From Larkinella knui (GTDB lineage Bacteria > Bacteroidota > Bacteroidia > Cytophagales > Spirosomataceae): a stretch of DNA of 64,000 nt. The stretch covers positions 434,001 to 498,000 of the forward strand of contig NZ_RQJP01000004.1 in NCBI RefSeq assembly GCF_003858645.1, written 5' to 3'. This document shows positions 8,719 through 17,214 of the stretch, piece after piece. Within the stretch, counting starts at the first letter, position 1. The number at the start of each line of letters is the position of its first letter. The notes below the pieces were generated by a model. The model worked only from the letters and a program-made list of their open reading frames with translations. It did not search any database and was not told where the DNA came from. The position numbers and the translations under genes are program-made.

Positions 8719-9975
8719 ATGACACGTACCTTATCGTCAATTTGTTTACTTGGTTGCCTGACACTTCCTTTACTTTCAAACGCCCAGGGGGCGGGAGCGG
8801 CTTTGACGGGACAAGACACGGTTGCCTACCGGATTCCCCAGATGGCGCTGCCGTTTCTGAATTTTACGCCCGATGCGCGGAGTGCCGGTTTGGGTGATGC
8901 AGGTGTCGCACTGAGCCCTGACGCCAACGCGGTCTTCTGGAATCCGGCCAAGCTGGTGTTTGCCCAGAAAGATCACGGCCTGGCGCTGTCCTATACGCCC
9001 TGGCTGCGGAGTATTGGCGTAGACGATATGTACTTTACGTTCTTATCGGGCTACAAGAAAGTGAGCCGGAACGACGTAATCGGCCTTTCGTTGATGTATT
9101 TCGACATGGGAACCATCGACTTCACCACCATTCTGGGTCAGCCGGCCGGTTCGTTCAACTCCAAAGAATACGCCGTTACGGCTTCGTATTCCCGCCGGTT
9201 GTTTCAGAACTTTTCCATGGGCGTCAACCTGCGGTATATCAACTCGAACCTGTCCGGCAACTATTCTGTCAACGGCGTGTCGCTGAAACCGGCTTCCACG
9301 GCCGCTGTCGACATCAGCGCCTTCTACCAGAATGAAGTGCGTGACGATGTTACCGGAAAAGGATTCAAATGGTCATTTGGCGGTATTATTTCCAACATCG
9401 GCGGTAAAGTGTCGTACGGAACGTCTGAACCCGCTCCGATTCCAACCAATCTGAAATTAGGTACGGCCCTGACGCTGTATACCGATAAATTCAACAAGTT
9501 TAACTTTGTTCTTGATTTGAACAAGTTAATGGTGCCGACTCCGCCCGTGTATCAAACCGTCAATGGTGTGGTGCAGTATAATGGCGGAAATCCTGTGATC
9601 GCTCAGGGGAAAAACCCGAATCGGTCGACGCTGAGCTCCATCTTCGGTTCGTTCTCCGATGCTCCCGGCGGTTTCTCGGAAGAAGTGAAGGAAATCAACA
9701 TTGCGACGGGGATCGAGTACTGGTATAATGAGCAGTTTGCGGCCCGTTTGGGTTATTACCACGAACCCCGTGTGAAAGGTGGCCGGCAATATTTTACGAC
9801 CGGTTTAGGAATTCGGCTGCAACAGCAATACGGTATCGACTTTGCTTACCTGATTCCGGTCACGCAAGGCAGCCCACTGGCGCAAACGTTCCGGATTTCG
9901 CTGATTATCGACATCGATAAAAAAGCCAAATCGGTTGAAGCTGACGATTCCGACGACAACGGAAATCAGGAATAA
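8719..9975 (+). CDS. porV: type IX secretion outer membrane protein PorV (LptO)
   Basis: This is a 418-residue outer-membrane beta-barrel protein. The signal peptide ends near LLSNAQG. The segment FLNFTPDARSAGLGDAGVA followed by DANAVFWNPAKL is the characteristic N-terminal region of PorV, a FadL-like barrel that ferries T9SS cargo to the PorU sortase. The C-terminus has alternating hydrophobic barrel strands and an acidic tail (DDSDDNGNQE). It follows porU and ends before a strong terminator. Its own upstream gap contains a TAnnTTTG box, so it may also be transcribed separately. Confidence 0.93.
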   Translation: MTRTLSSICLLGCLTLPLLSNAQGAGAALTGQDTVAYRIPQMALPFLNFTPDARSAGLGDAGVALSPDANAVFWNPAKLVFAQKDHGLALSYTPWLRSIGVDDMYFTFLSGYKKVSRNDVIGLSLMYFDMGTIDFTTILGQPAGSFNSKEYAVTASYSRRLFQNFSMGVNLRYINSNLSGNYSVNGVSLKPASTAAVDISAFYQNEVRDDVTGKGFKWSFGGIISNIGGKVSYGTSEPAPIPTNLKLGTALTLYTDKFNKFNFVLDLNKLMVPTPPVYQTVNGVVQYNGGNPVIAQGKNPNRSTLSSIFGSFSDAPGGFSEEVKEINIATGIEYWYNEQFAARLGYYHEPRVKGGRQYFTTGLGIRLQQQYGIDFAYLIPVTQGSPLAQTFRISLIIDIDKKAKSVEADDSDDNGNQE

Positions 9976-9999
9976 CAAGACATAAAGGTTACAGTGACG

Positions 10000-10031
10000 A
10001 TGGCACTCTTCGGGAGTGCCATTCTTTTTTT
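10000..10031 (+). terminator. rho-independent terminator after porV
   Basis: ATGGCACTC and GAGTGCCAT form a perfect 9-base stem around TTCGG, followed by a run of T interrupted by one C. Confidence 0.9.
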
Positions 10032-10060
10032 ATAGCTTGAGCATTGCAATTGATTGAACA

Positions 10061-11344
10061 ATGGAAGTCGTAAACCGAACCGAAGCACCCGAGTATAAAC
10101 GAATTGAAGAAGTCCGAATTCCGGCGATAGCGACGCTGACAATGGACAATGGCCAGCCGATGTACTGGATCAATGCCGGCCAGCAACCCGTGATCCGACT
10201 GGAAATTATCTTTGACGCCGGCGCCTGGTATGAACCGCTGCCGGGCTTGTCGTCGCTTGCGATGAAGATGCTGACGGAAGGCACCCGATCACATACATCG
10301 GCACAGATTAGTGAATATTTTGACCGTTACGGCGCTTTTCTGGAACAGCAAAGCGGAACGAACCGCGCCAGTCTGACGGTGTATGGCCTGACGAAACACT
10401 TGCCCGCGATTTTGCCGATGGTTCAGGAGATGCTGACGGATTCGGTGATTCCGGAAAAAGAGCTGAGCCACCAGAAAAACATTGCCCTGCAAACGCTGCG
10501 GGTTAATCTGGAAAAAAACAACTTTGTCGCCAGCCACTTGATCCGGGAAAAAGTTTTTGGCAAGAACCATCCGTATGGTAAAAATCAGAAATTGGAAACC
10601 CTGGAAGCAATTGATCGGGACGGGGTTGACGCCTATTATCAGCAGCGAATCCGGCACCAGCCGTTCCGCATTATGGTGGCGGGGCAAATCACCGAAACGG
10701 AGCTGACCCTGATCAATCATTACCTGGGTCATCAGGTGATTGAAACGGTATTGGAAACCGGCGATGCGAAAAAAACCGCCAGCAGTGATCCGTCGCCGGT
10801 TTTGGTGGACAAAGAAGACAGCCTGCAATCATCGATCCGGCTGGGGCGGTTGTTATTTACCCGCAAACACCCGGATTATTTTCCAACCCTGGTGTTGAAT
10901 GAAGTCTTGGGGGGCTATTTCGGCTCCCGGCTGATGAAAAATATTCGGGAAGAAAAAGGATTTACGTACGGCATCTGGTCGAATATGGCGATGCATCCGA
11001 ATGAAGGTTCGTTTCTGATCGGAACCGACGTCAAGCGGGAAAATACCCAGGAAACACTCGACGAAATCTGGAAGGAAATCCGTCGGCTGCGCGATGAACC
11101 CGTACCGGCCGGGGAACTCGAAACGGTCAGAAACTACATGGCGGGCTCGTACGTGGGCAACCTCAATACGCCGTTTGAAATTGCCGACCGCTATAAAACG
11201 GTTTTGTTCGACGGCCTGCCTGCAGATTACATCAGCACACACATTGAACGGATTCGCGCCGTAACGGCGGAGCAGGTGCAGGAGATGGCCAACCGGTATT
11301 TGCCGGATGGGTCGCTGATCGAGGTGGTTGTTGGCGGAAAATAA
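10061..11344 (+). CDS. M16 family (pitrilysin-like) protein, probably non-catalytic subunit
   Basis: This is a 427-residue protein with two M16 peptidase halves. The N-terminal half (about 30-220) has the family fold, but the site where active members carry HxxEH reads GLSSLAMKMLTEGT, so the zinc ligands are missing. The C-terminal half keeps LNEVLGGYFGSRLMKNIREEKGFTYG, the conserved Arg/Tyr substrate-side motif. This is the pattern of the inactive partner in two-subunit M16 enzymes, such as the alpha subunit of mitochondrial processing peptidase. There is no signal peptide, so it is likely cytoplasmic. No active M16 gene is adjacent in this window. The stop codon lies inside a long inverted repeat. 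Confidence 0.88.
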   Translation: MEVVNRTEAPEYKRIEEVRIPAIATLTMDNGQPMYWINAGQQPVIRLEIIFDAGAWYEPLPGLSSLAMKMLTEGTRSHTSAQISEYFDRYGAFLEQQSGTNRASLTVYGLTKHLPAILPMVQEMLTDSVIPEKELSHQKNIALQTLRVNLEKNNFVASHLIREKVFGKNHPYGKNQKLETLEAIDRDGVDAYYQQRIRHQPFRIMVAGQITETELTLINHYLGHQVIETVLETGDAKKTASSDPSPVLVDKEDSLQSSIRLGRLLFTRKHPDYFPTLVLNEVLGGYFGSRLMKNIREEKGFTYGIWSNMAMHPNEGSFLIGTDVKRENTQETLDEIWKEIRRLRDEPVPAGELETVRNYMAGSYVGNLNTPFEIADRYKTVLFDGLPADYISTHIERIRAVTAEQVQEMANRYLPDGSLIEVVVGGK

Positions 11345-11436
11345 GTACCCACGGACTTTAGTCCGTGCGATTCTATCACAAACTAAAATCCAGAAACAGT
11401 GAAAATCTCACGGACTAAAGTCCGTGGGTACTTATT
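11340..11436. repeat. 28-base inverted repeat containing both stop codons of a convergent gene pair
   Basis: Two perfectly complementary 28-base arms (11340-11367 and 11409-11436) flank about 41 unique bases. Each arm itself contains the hairpin CACGGACT-TT-AGTCCGTG or its complement. The TAA stops of the M16 gene and the PfkB gene both fall inside the arms. There is no T tract, so it is not a standard intrinsic terminator. The nested palindrome looks like a REP element pair. Confidence 0.85.
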
Positions 11437-12349
11437 GAATTTCAAATGCCGACAATTGCACAAATTTTGCCACGCGCTCGTTGATTTCGTCCGTTGTTAA
11501 ATTGAAAAGCCGCTCGGCTCCGAATTTTTCAACGCAGAACGACGCCATGGCGGAGCCGTAAATAATGCCCCGTTTCATGTTGCTGAATGATAAGTCACCG
11601 GTGCTGGCCAGATAACCGATAAAACCGCCCGCAAACGTATCGCCCGCGCCGGTGGGGTCAAAAACTTCTTCGAGTGGCAGGGCCGGAGCAAAAAAGATGT
11701 GGCCGCCATGAAAAAGCAGCGCGCCGTGTTCGCCTTTTTTGATGATTACGGTTTTGGGGCCCATGGAAGTAATCCGGGCAGCCGCTTTCACCAGCGAATA
11801 TTCACCGGATAGCTGGCGGGCTTCTTCGTCGTTGACCGTCAACACATCCACCAGTTTGATCACTTCCATCAGGTCGTCCCAGGCGATATTCATCCAGAAA
11901 TTCATGGTATCGAGCATGATCAGTTTCGGCCGGTTCGGAAGCCGTTCGATGACCTTTTTCTGAATCGCCGGAGCGGTATTGCCCAGCATCAGAAACTCGC
12001 AGTTACCATACGATTCAGGAATAACCGGATCGAAATTTTCCATCACATTCAGCTGAACATCAATGGTATCCCGCGTATTCATGTCATTGTGGTATTTGCC
12101 CGACCAGAAAAAGGTCTTTTCGCCTTGCCGGATTTCCAGCCCGGTGGTGTCGACCCCGCGGCCTTTAAGGATGTCGATCATGTCCTGCGGAAAATCATCG
12201 CCAACGACGGCTACCAGGTTATTTTCGTTCGTAAAATACGATGCTGACAGCGTAATGTACGTGGCGGCTCCGCCGATGATTTTATCGGTTTTGCCAAAAG
12301 GAGTTTCCAGGGCGTCGAAAGCCACTGAGCCAACGGTTAACAAACTCAT
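11432..12349 (-). CDS. PfkB family carbohydrate kinase
   Basis: This is a 305-residue ribokinase-fold enzyme that phosphorylates a sugar or nucleoside with ATP in the cytoplasm. The N-terminal substrate region GGAATYITLSASYF matches the PfkB signature 1 area (GG-A-N/T). The C-terminal signature 2, DPTGAGDTFAGG, carries the anion-hole glycines and catalytic Asp. VNDEEARQL and TVIIKKGEHGAL are typical of the ADP/ATP side. Its tail is encoded inside the inverted repeat shared with the convergent M16 gene. Substrate specificity cannot be read from the sequence. Confidence 0.88.
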   Translation of the reverse strand: MSLLTVGSVAFDALETPFGKTDKIIGGAATYITLSASYFTNENNLVAVVGDDFPQDMIDILKGRGVDTTGLEIRQGEKTFFWSGKYHNDMNTRDTIDVQLNVMENFDPVIPESYGNCEFLMLGNTAPAIQKKVIERLPNRPKLIMLDTMNFWMNIAWDDLMEVIKLVDVLTVNDEEARQLSGEYSLVKAAARITSMGPKTVIIKKGEHGALLFHGGHIFFAPALPLEEVFDPTGAGDTFAGGFIGYLASTGDLSFSNMKRGIIYGSAMASFCVEKFGAERLFNLTTDEINERVAKFVQLSAFEIQ

Positions 12350-12576
12350 GCTAATGGGGTAAATACAGTGTAAATTAACTTATTGAGATAACCGGCGATT
12401 GAATGCCAGATTCAAAAGTCCGCAAACTTTTGGATTTTTCAAATACAGGATGCCGTTTGGACATCCTCGTGTGCGCTTGCAACAAAAGGCTACGGTATGG
12501 GCAGCCGGTTGCGAAGATAGGAAAAGTACTCCATTTGCCACTCGTCACAACGCGCTGACTTCCGACGAACATTGTG

Positions 12577-12584
12577 TAGATTTG
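12577..12584 (+). promoter_or_regulatory. possible Bacteroidota -7 box upstream of cysS
   Basis: TAGATTTG fits TAnnTTTG and lies 42 bases before the cysS ATG, giving a plausible short leader. A -33 element is not obvious. Confidence 0.35.
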
Positions 12585-12625
12585 TGGTCAAATAGGACCG
12601 CATTAGCGGATCGACCGCTTGAAGA

Positions 12626-14125
12626 ATGACAACACCGACGCAACCGCTCAAGTTATATAATACCCTTACCCGCCGGAAAGAGCTATTTGTACCGATGGTT
12701 TCGCCTTATGTGGGCTTGTACGTTTGTGGACCAACGGTTTATAATTTCGTTCATTTGGGGAATGTTCGCACGTTTCTGACCTTCGATACGCTTTTCCGGT
12801 ACCTGACGCACATCGGCTATAAAGTTCGGTATGTGCGCAATATTACGGATGTGGGCCATTTGGTGGGCGATGGCGACGATGGGGAAGACAAAATTGGGCG
12901 CATGGCGAAGCTGGAGAAAATCGAACCGATGGAAATCGTGCAGCGCTATACCAATGATTTTCATGCGGTGACCGATATGTTTAATCTCCTGTCACCCAGC
13001 ATCGAACCCACCGCCACCGGCCACATGGTGGAACAGATTGAAGCGGTTCGGACGCTGATCGATAAAGGCTTGGCGTACGAATCGAATGGATCAGTGTATT
13101 TCGACATTATGCAATACAATCAGCAGGGTGGCAATTACGGGAAATTATCCGGCCGTATCCTGGACGATTTACTGAACGAAACCCGGGATCTGGACGGCCA
13201 GTCTGAAAAACGGAATCCGCTGGATTTCGCGCTCTGGAAAAAAGCCGCTCCCGAACACTTGATGCGGTGGCCGTCGCCCTGGAGCAACGGTTTTCCGGGC
13301 TGGCACCTAGAATGTACCTGCATGAGTACCAAATACTTAGGGAAGCAATTCGATATTCACGGTGGCGGGATGGATTTGAAATTTCCGCACCACGAATGCG
13401 AAGTGGCCCAGGGGCAAAGCATTTATGGCGAAGAACCGGCGCGGTATTGGATGCATTCCAACATGCTGACGGTGAACGGACAAAAAATGTCGAAATCGCT
13501 GGGCAACTCCTTTCTGCCGTCGGAACTGGTTACGGGAACACACCACCTGCTCGAACAACCGTACAGCCCGATGACCGTGCGGTTTTTTATGCTGCAATCG
13601 CATTACCGGAGCACGCTCGACTTTTCGAACGAAGCCCTTAAAGCCGCTCAAAAAGGGTATAAGCGGCTGGTGAACGGGCTGCGAATTGTGAAGACGTTGC
13701 AGTATGGGGAGGCAAATGAGGTGGCTGTTGATGAGAAAAAACAGCAGGAAATCGGCAAAGCCATCGCGGATTTTTACGGTGCCATGAACGACGATCTGAA
13801 CACGGCGGTGGGCATTGCCCAGTTGTTTACGTTACTAAAATACGTCAATATGCTGTACCTGAACCAGTTGCAGCCGGCGGTATTGGGCGAGGATGTTTTC
13901 AATCAGCTGAAAGATTCGTTCATCCAGTTCATGGAAGGCGTTTTGGGGCTTACGGAAGAAAAAACCGACAACCATGCGGTATTGGACGGCATGTTGACGT
14001 TATACCGGGAGTATAAAAATCAGAAGCAATACGATAAAGTGGACCAGGTCCGTTCTTATTTTAAGGCGCAGGGGCTGGCGATTAAAGATATGAAGCACCG
14101 GATCGACTGGGCTTACGAAGAGTAG
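12626..14125 (+). CDS. cysS: cysteinyl-tRNA synthetase
   Basis: This is a 499-residue class I aminoacyl-tRNA synthetase that charges tRNA-Cys. The N-terminal YVCGPTVYNFVHLGNVRTF contains a zinc/substrate cysteine (Cys34) and the HIGH-type motif HLGN (43-46). Further marks are GWHLECTCMS with further zinc ligands, HGGGMDLKFPHHECE, and KMSKS at 287-291. Length and motif order are normal. The gene is divergent from the PfkB kinase across a 276-base gap with a TAnnTTTG box, and is followed after 19 bases by the M28 peptidase gene. Confidence 0.97.
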   Translation: MTTPTQPLKLYNTLTRRKELFVPMVSPYVGLYVCGPTVYNFVHLGNVRTFLTFDTLFRYLTHIGYKVRYVRNITDVGHLVGDGDDGEDKIGRMAKLEKIEPMEIVQRYTNDFHAVTDMFNLLSPSIEPTATGHMVEQIEAVRTLIDKGLAYESNGSVYFDIMQYNQQGGNYGKLSGRILDDLLNETRDLDGQSEKRNPLDFALWKKAAPEHLMRWPSPWSNGFPGWHLECTCMSTKYLGKQFDIHGGGMDLKFPHHECEVAQGQSIYGEEPARYWMHSNMLTVNGQKMSKSLGNSFLPSELVTGTHHLLEQPYSPMTVRFFMLQSHYRSTLDFSNEALKAAQKGYKRLVNGLRIVKTLQYGEANEVAVDEKKQQEIGKAIADFYGAMNDDLNTAVGIAQLFTLLKYVNMLYLNQLQPAVLGEDVFNQLKDSFIQFMEGVLGLTEEKTDNHAVLDGMLTLYREYKNQKQYDKVDQVRSYFKAQGLAIKDMKHRIDWAYEE

Positions 14126-14144
14126 TCAAACCTTGTGGTAAAAC

Positions 14145-15143
14145 ATGCGCCTAAACAATAAAATTAGTCTCTTCTGGCTGGCCGCGGTAATTACCGTCAG
14201 TTCCTGCAAAAGTAAGAAACAGGATCAGCAGGAAAACCAGGCTACGGAGGTCAAAACCGTTACGGCACCGGCTTTCAATGCCGATTCGGCTTATGCCTAC
14301 GTTGAGAAACAAGTCGCCTTTGGACCGCGGGTGCCTAATACGGATGCGCACCGGCGTTGTGGAGACTATCTGATCGCCTTGCTGAAGCAGTTTGGCTGCG
14401 AAGTTACCGTACAGAACTTCACGGCCACGACGTATGACAACCTTAAGCTGAACGCCCGCAATATCATTGGAAGTATCAATCCGCAGGCTACCAAACGGAT
14501 TCTGTTGGCTTCGCACTGGGATTCGCGGCCGTTTGCCGACCAGGATAGCATTGCCAAGACCAAACCGGTGTTGGGGGCCAACGACGGGGCCAGCGGAGTC
14601 GGTATTTTACTCGAAATGGCCCGCACCATTCAACAGGCCGGTGCCAAACCTAACGTCGGTATCGACCTGATTTTCTTCGACGCCGAAGATTGGGGCAATT
14701 CCGAACAGGCTAAAGACGAATACATCGGTTTTTGTTTGGGGTCGCAATACTGGGCTGCCAACAAGCATAAACCGGGTTATAGTGCCTATTACGGTATTTT
14801 GCTCGACATGGTTGGGGCCAAAGGAGCGACTTTTATGAAAGAGGGCTATTCGATGCAGTATGCACCTACCGTAACCAACAAGGTGTGGGAAACGGCCAGT
14901 AGCATGGGGTACAACCAGTATTTTGTCGATACCGGACAGGCGGGTCCCGCCATTACGGACGATCATGTGCCTGTTAACAAAGTAGGAAAAATTCCAATGA
15001 TCGATATTATCCACCTGAAAATGGATTCCGGCAGTTTCTTTAAAGACTGGCACACCGCCCATGATGACATGGATAACATCGACCGCAGTACGCTCAAAGC
15101 CGTTGGGCAGGTATTGTTGCAAACGCTCTATAATGAACAATGA
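14145..15143 (+). CDS. M28 family zinc peptidase / glutaminyl-cyclase-like lipoprotein
   Basis: This is a 332-residue lipoprotein with lipobox VSSC near residue 20. The body is an M28 aminopeptidase fold, closest in layout to glutaminyl cyclases: FGPRVPNTDAHRRCGDYL, then zinc-site segments SHWDSRPFAD (His/Asp), GANDGASGVG (bridging Asp), FFDAEDWGN (Glu/Asp) and ITDDHVPVNK (Asp/His). It would act in the periplasm or at the outer membrane, trimming peptides or forming N-terminal pyroglutamate. These two activities cannot be separated by eye. It overlaps the next lipoprotein gene by 11 bases, which suggests translational coupling. Confidence 0.9.
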   Translation: MRLNNKISLFWLAAVITVSSCKSKKQDQQENQATEVKTVTAPAFNADSAYAYVEKQVAFGPRVPNTDAHRRCGDYLIALLKQFGCEVTVQNFTATTYDNLKLNARNIIGSINPQATKRILLASHWDSRPFADQDSIAKTKPVLGANDGASGVGILLEMARTIQQAGAKPNVGIDLIFFDAEDWGNSEQAKDEYIGFCLGSQYWAANKHKPGYSAYYGILLDMVGAKGATFMKEGYSMQYAPTVTNKVWETASSMGYNQYFVDTGQAGPAITDDHVPVNKVGKIPMIDIIHLKMDSGSFFKDWHTAHDDMDNIDRSTLKAVGQVLLQTLYNEQ

Positions 15144-15600
15144 TTTTTTGAATGAGCCGTTCCTAAGGCGCGTTGAAGCCTTGACCGCGCCTACGTTGCG
15201 ACGGAGCCGCGGATTCCTTTTTTCATGGTTCATTCTCTACTGGTCATCCGTCATTACCATCGGTTGTTCTGCGCCACCGGATCAGATTGGCAAGCTGGAT
15301 TTGGTCAAATGGCGCACGGACCGGGGTGGTTGCACTGGGGTGAGAACCTCGCTGGTAGACGATTTCAAGGCCGTTCGGCAGGAATTGAAAGGGAAGTCTT
15401 CGAATGAAATTGGCCAGATTCTGGGTCGCCCGGACAGCGAACAACTGGACGACCGCAATCAGAAATTTTACATTTACTTTCTGGAAAAAGGGCCGCATTG
15501 TCAGGACCCGAAGGTAAAAACCGGCAGCCGCTCGGTGGCTTTGCGAATCAGTGCGATTGGGTTGGTGACCGAGATTACGTTTCAAAACGGGCGACCCTGA
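15133..15600 (+). CDS. hypothetical lipoprotein, possibly BamE/SmpA-like fold
   Basis: This is a 155-residue protein whose ATG overlaps the stop of the M28 gene. The hydrophobic stretch SWFILYWSSVITIGC ends in a lipobox-like ITIGC. The mature part has LVDDFKAVRQELKGKSSNEIGQILGRPD followed by a strand-rich end (YIYFLEKG, SVALRISAIGLVTEI). That pattern, a helix, a 'x-ILG-x-PD' turn, then strands, resembles the small SmpA/OmlA/BamE fold, but I do not recognise a specific family. The N-terminus before the hydrophobic segment is unusually long (about 28 residues) for a signal peptide. Its context suggests it is cotranslated with the M28 enzyme. Confidence 0.7.
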   Translation: MNNDFLNEPFLRRVEALTAPTLRRSRGFLFSWFILYWSSVITIGCSAPPDQIGKLDLVKWRTDRGGCTGVRTSLVDDFKAVRQELKGKSSNEIGQILGRPDSEQLDDRNQKFYIYFLEKGPHCQDPKVKTGSRSVALRISAIGLVTEITFQNGRP

Positions 15601-15615
15601 TGTGGGCCCGGTTTC

Positions 15616-16188
15616 CTAAACATAAAACTTCTTCCGCTCGATCATCTCCCCAACCACATCCGGTACCATATACCGAATCGAGCGGTTATTTTTGATACAC
15701 TCCCGGATAAATGTTGCTGAAATATCCAATAAGGGAGCCTGCACAAACCGGACATTGGGGTGTTGCTCCAGCGGACTGGGCGCACTGTTGGGACGTGGAT
15801 AGACATAAAGTCCGTAATACTCCAGGATTTGCTCGTAGTTTTTCCAGTTGGGAAACTGCGCCAGGTTATCACCGCCGATAATGAGTTTAAACTGATGCTG
15901 GGGGTATTTTTCCTGGAGCCGGATGAGCGTATCGATCGTAAAACTAGGGCGCGGCATCGAAAATTCGAAATCCGTCGCTTTCAGTTTCGAATTATCGGCA
16001 ATAGCCCGTTCCACCAGATCGATGCGGTCGAACTCGTGCAGCAGACTTTTATTTTTCTTGAATGGATTTTGGGGAGAAACCACAAACCAGACCTGTTCCA
16101 GATCCGTGGTCGTTGCCATTGTGTTGGCAATGATCAGGTGGCCGATGTGTATGGGATTGAAAGAACCGAAGAATAAGCCGATTTTCAT
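15616..16188 (-). CDS. nadD: nicotinate-nucleotide adenylyltransferase
   Basis: This 190-residue enzyme transfers AMP from ATP to nicotinate mononucleotide in NAD biosynthesis. The N-terminal LFFGSFNPIHIGHLIIANTM contains the GxFNPxHxGH nucleotidyltransferase motif, and SPQNPFKK and GGDNLAQFPNWKNYE are typical NadD segments. The C-terminal ISATFIRECIKNNRSIRYMVP matches the ISxTxIR motif. It is the last gene of the sigma/anti-sigma/gmk/nadD run, 36 bases after gmk. Confidence 0.96.
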   Translation of the reverse strand: MKIGLFFGSFNPIHIGHLIIANTMATTTDLEQVWFVVSPQNPFKKNKSLLHEFDRIDLVERAIADNSKLKATDFEFSMPRPSFTIDTLIRLQEKYPQHQFKLIIGGDNLAQFPNWKNYEQILEYYGLYVYPRPNSAPSPLEQHPNVRFVQAPLLDISATFIRECIKNNRSIRYMVPDVVGEMIERKKFYV

Positions 16189-16224
16189 AGACGGAATGAT
16201 TTCTGACTAACCACCCGGTTCGTA

Positions 16225-16824
16225 CTATACGACAGTTGCCTGGTTGGGAATGATGTCCTTGTGCAAAAAATCGTCCACAAGCTTTTGGGCTTTGTCCAGC
16301 GTTCCCGCCAGATCATCGTTCACCAGAATGACATCGAACTGATCCTGAAAACTCATTTCGAAGTGCACCTTGAACAGCCGTTTTGACAGGCTGTCGTCGG
16401 TTTCGGTGCCGCGCGCCAGCAGGCGTTGTTTCAGGGTTTCCTCATCGGGCACCTTCACAAAAATGGCCAGGGCTTTGTCACCGTAGTATTTTTTAAGTTT
16501 CAGCCCGCCCTGGACGTCTACATCGAACAAAACGTGCTTGCCACTGCTCCAGACGCGTTCGATCTCGGATTTGAGCGTTCCGTAGAACGCACCGACATAG
16601 ACTTCTTCCCACTCGACGAATTCGTCGTTGTCGATTTTTTCCTTAAAATCTTCGGGAGTCAGAAAATAATAGTCTTTGCCGTTTTGTTCGGCACGGCCCC
16701 GGCGGTCGCGGGTACAGGCGGAGATCGAAAAACCCAGATTCGAATTTGTGGCTAATAAATGCCTGACAATAGTGGTTTTACCTGAACCGGAGGGTGCCGA
16801 AAAAATAATCAGTTTGCCTTCCAA
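16225..16824 (-). CDS. gmk: guanylate kinase
   Basis: This 199-residue cytoplasmic enzyme phosphorylates GMP to GDP. It has the P-loop [16 protein letters not shown] near residues 9-24, the GMP-binding stretch [40 protein letters not shown], and the conserved [15 protein letters not shown]. Length is normal. It starts 6 bases after the anti-sigma factor stop, so it should be cotranscribed with the upstream sigma genes. Confidence 0.97.
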   Translation of the reverse strand: MEGKLIIFSAPSGSGKTTIVRHLLATNSNLGFSISACTRDRRGRAEQNGKDYYFLTPEDFKEKIDNDEFVEWEEVYVGAFYGTLKSEIERVWSSGKHVLFDVDVQGGLKLKKYYGDKALAIFVKVPDEETLKQRLLARGTETDDSLSKRLFKVHFEMSFQDQFDVILVNDDLAGTLDKAQKLVDDFLHKDIIPNQATVV

Positions 16825-16830
16825 TGCCGC

Positions 16831-17130
16831 TTATTTGGTTATTTCTGCTTGAATGGCGGCTGCAATTTTATCGGGGCAGCACTTTTTCTCAACTTTACCC
16901 TGCAAGGCTTCTTTAATGCACTTTTCGAGATGATACATATCGATGCAAGGTTTGCAGATATCGATGTGATCCTTAAAATGCTGTTTTTCTGCTTCGCTTG
17001 CCCCACCATCCAGAATGGCCTGAATTCGTTTCAGGCAATCGGCCTGATGTTCGCAGCTTTCTTTCATGGGGGCGGTCGCCTGCCTACCCTCTACACCAAC
17101 CGTAGTCGACGAATGCAATGTGCCTGACAT
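16831..17130 (-). CDS. zinc-binding anti-sigma factor (ZAS type)
   Basis: This is a protein of up to 99 residues, rich in Cys and His. The segment HFKDHIDICKPCIDMYHLEKC carries the HxxxCxxC zinc motif of ZAS anti-sigma factors, which hold ECF sigma factors inactive and often respond to thiol oxidation. The additional CCPD and an N-terminal CEHQADC supply more thiols. There is no transmembrane helix, so it is a soluble cytoplasmic type. The start may be the Met at 17067 (MKESCEHQADC), because the 21 residues before it look like an untranslated leader. It is encoded directly after its likely partner sigma factor. Confidence 0.85.
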   Translation of the reverse strand: MSGTLHSSTTVGVEGRQATAPMKESCEHQADCLKRIQAILDGGASEAEKQHFKDHIDICKPCIDMYHLEKCIKEALQGKVEKKCCPDKIAAAIQAEITK

Positions 17131-17214
17131 TGGAAATATTTAATTTATTCCAGAAAATGTTCTACAATATATAACTTGCCCTAACAACCCAATATCGATT
17201 CCAAAAAGTTTCAG

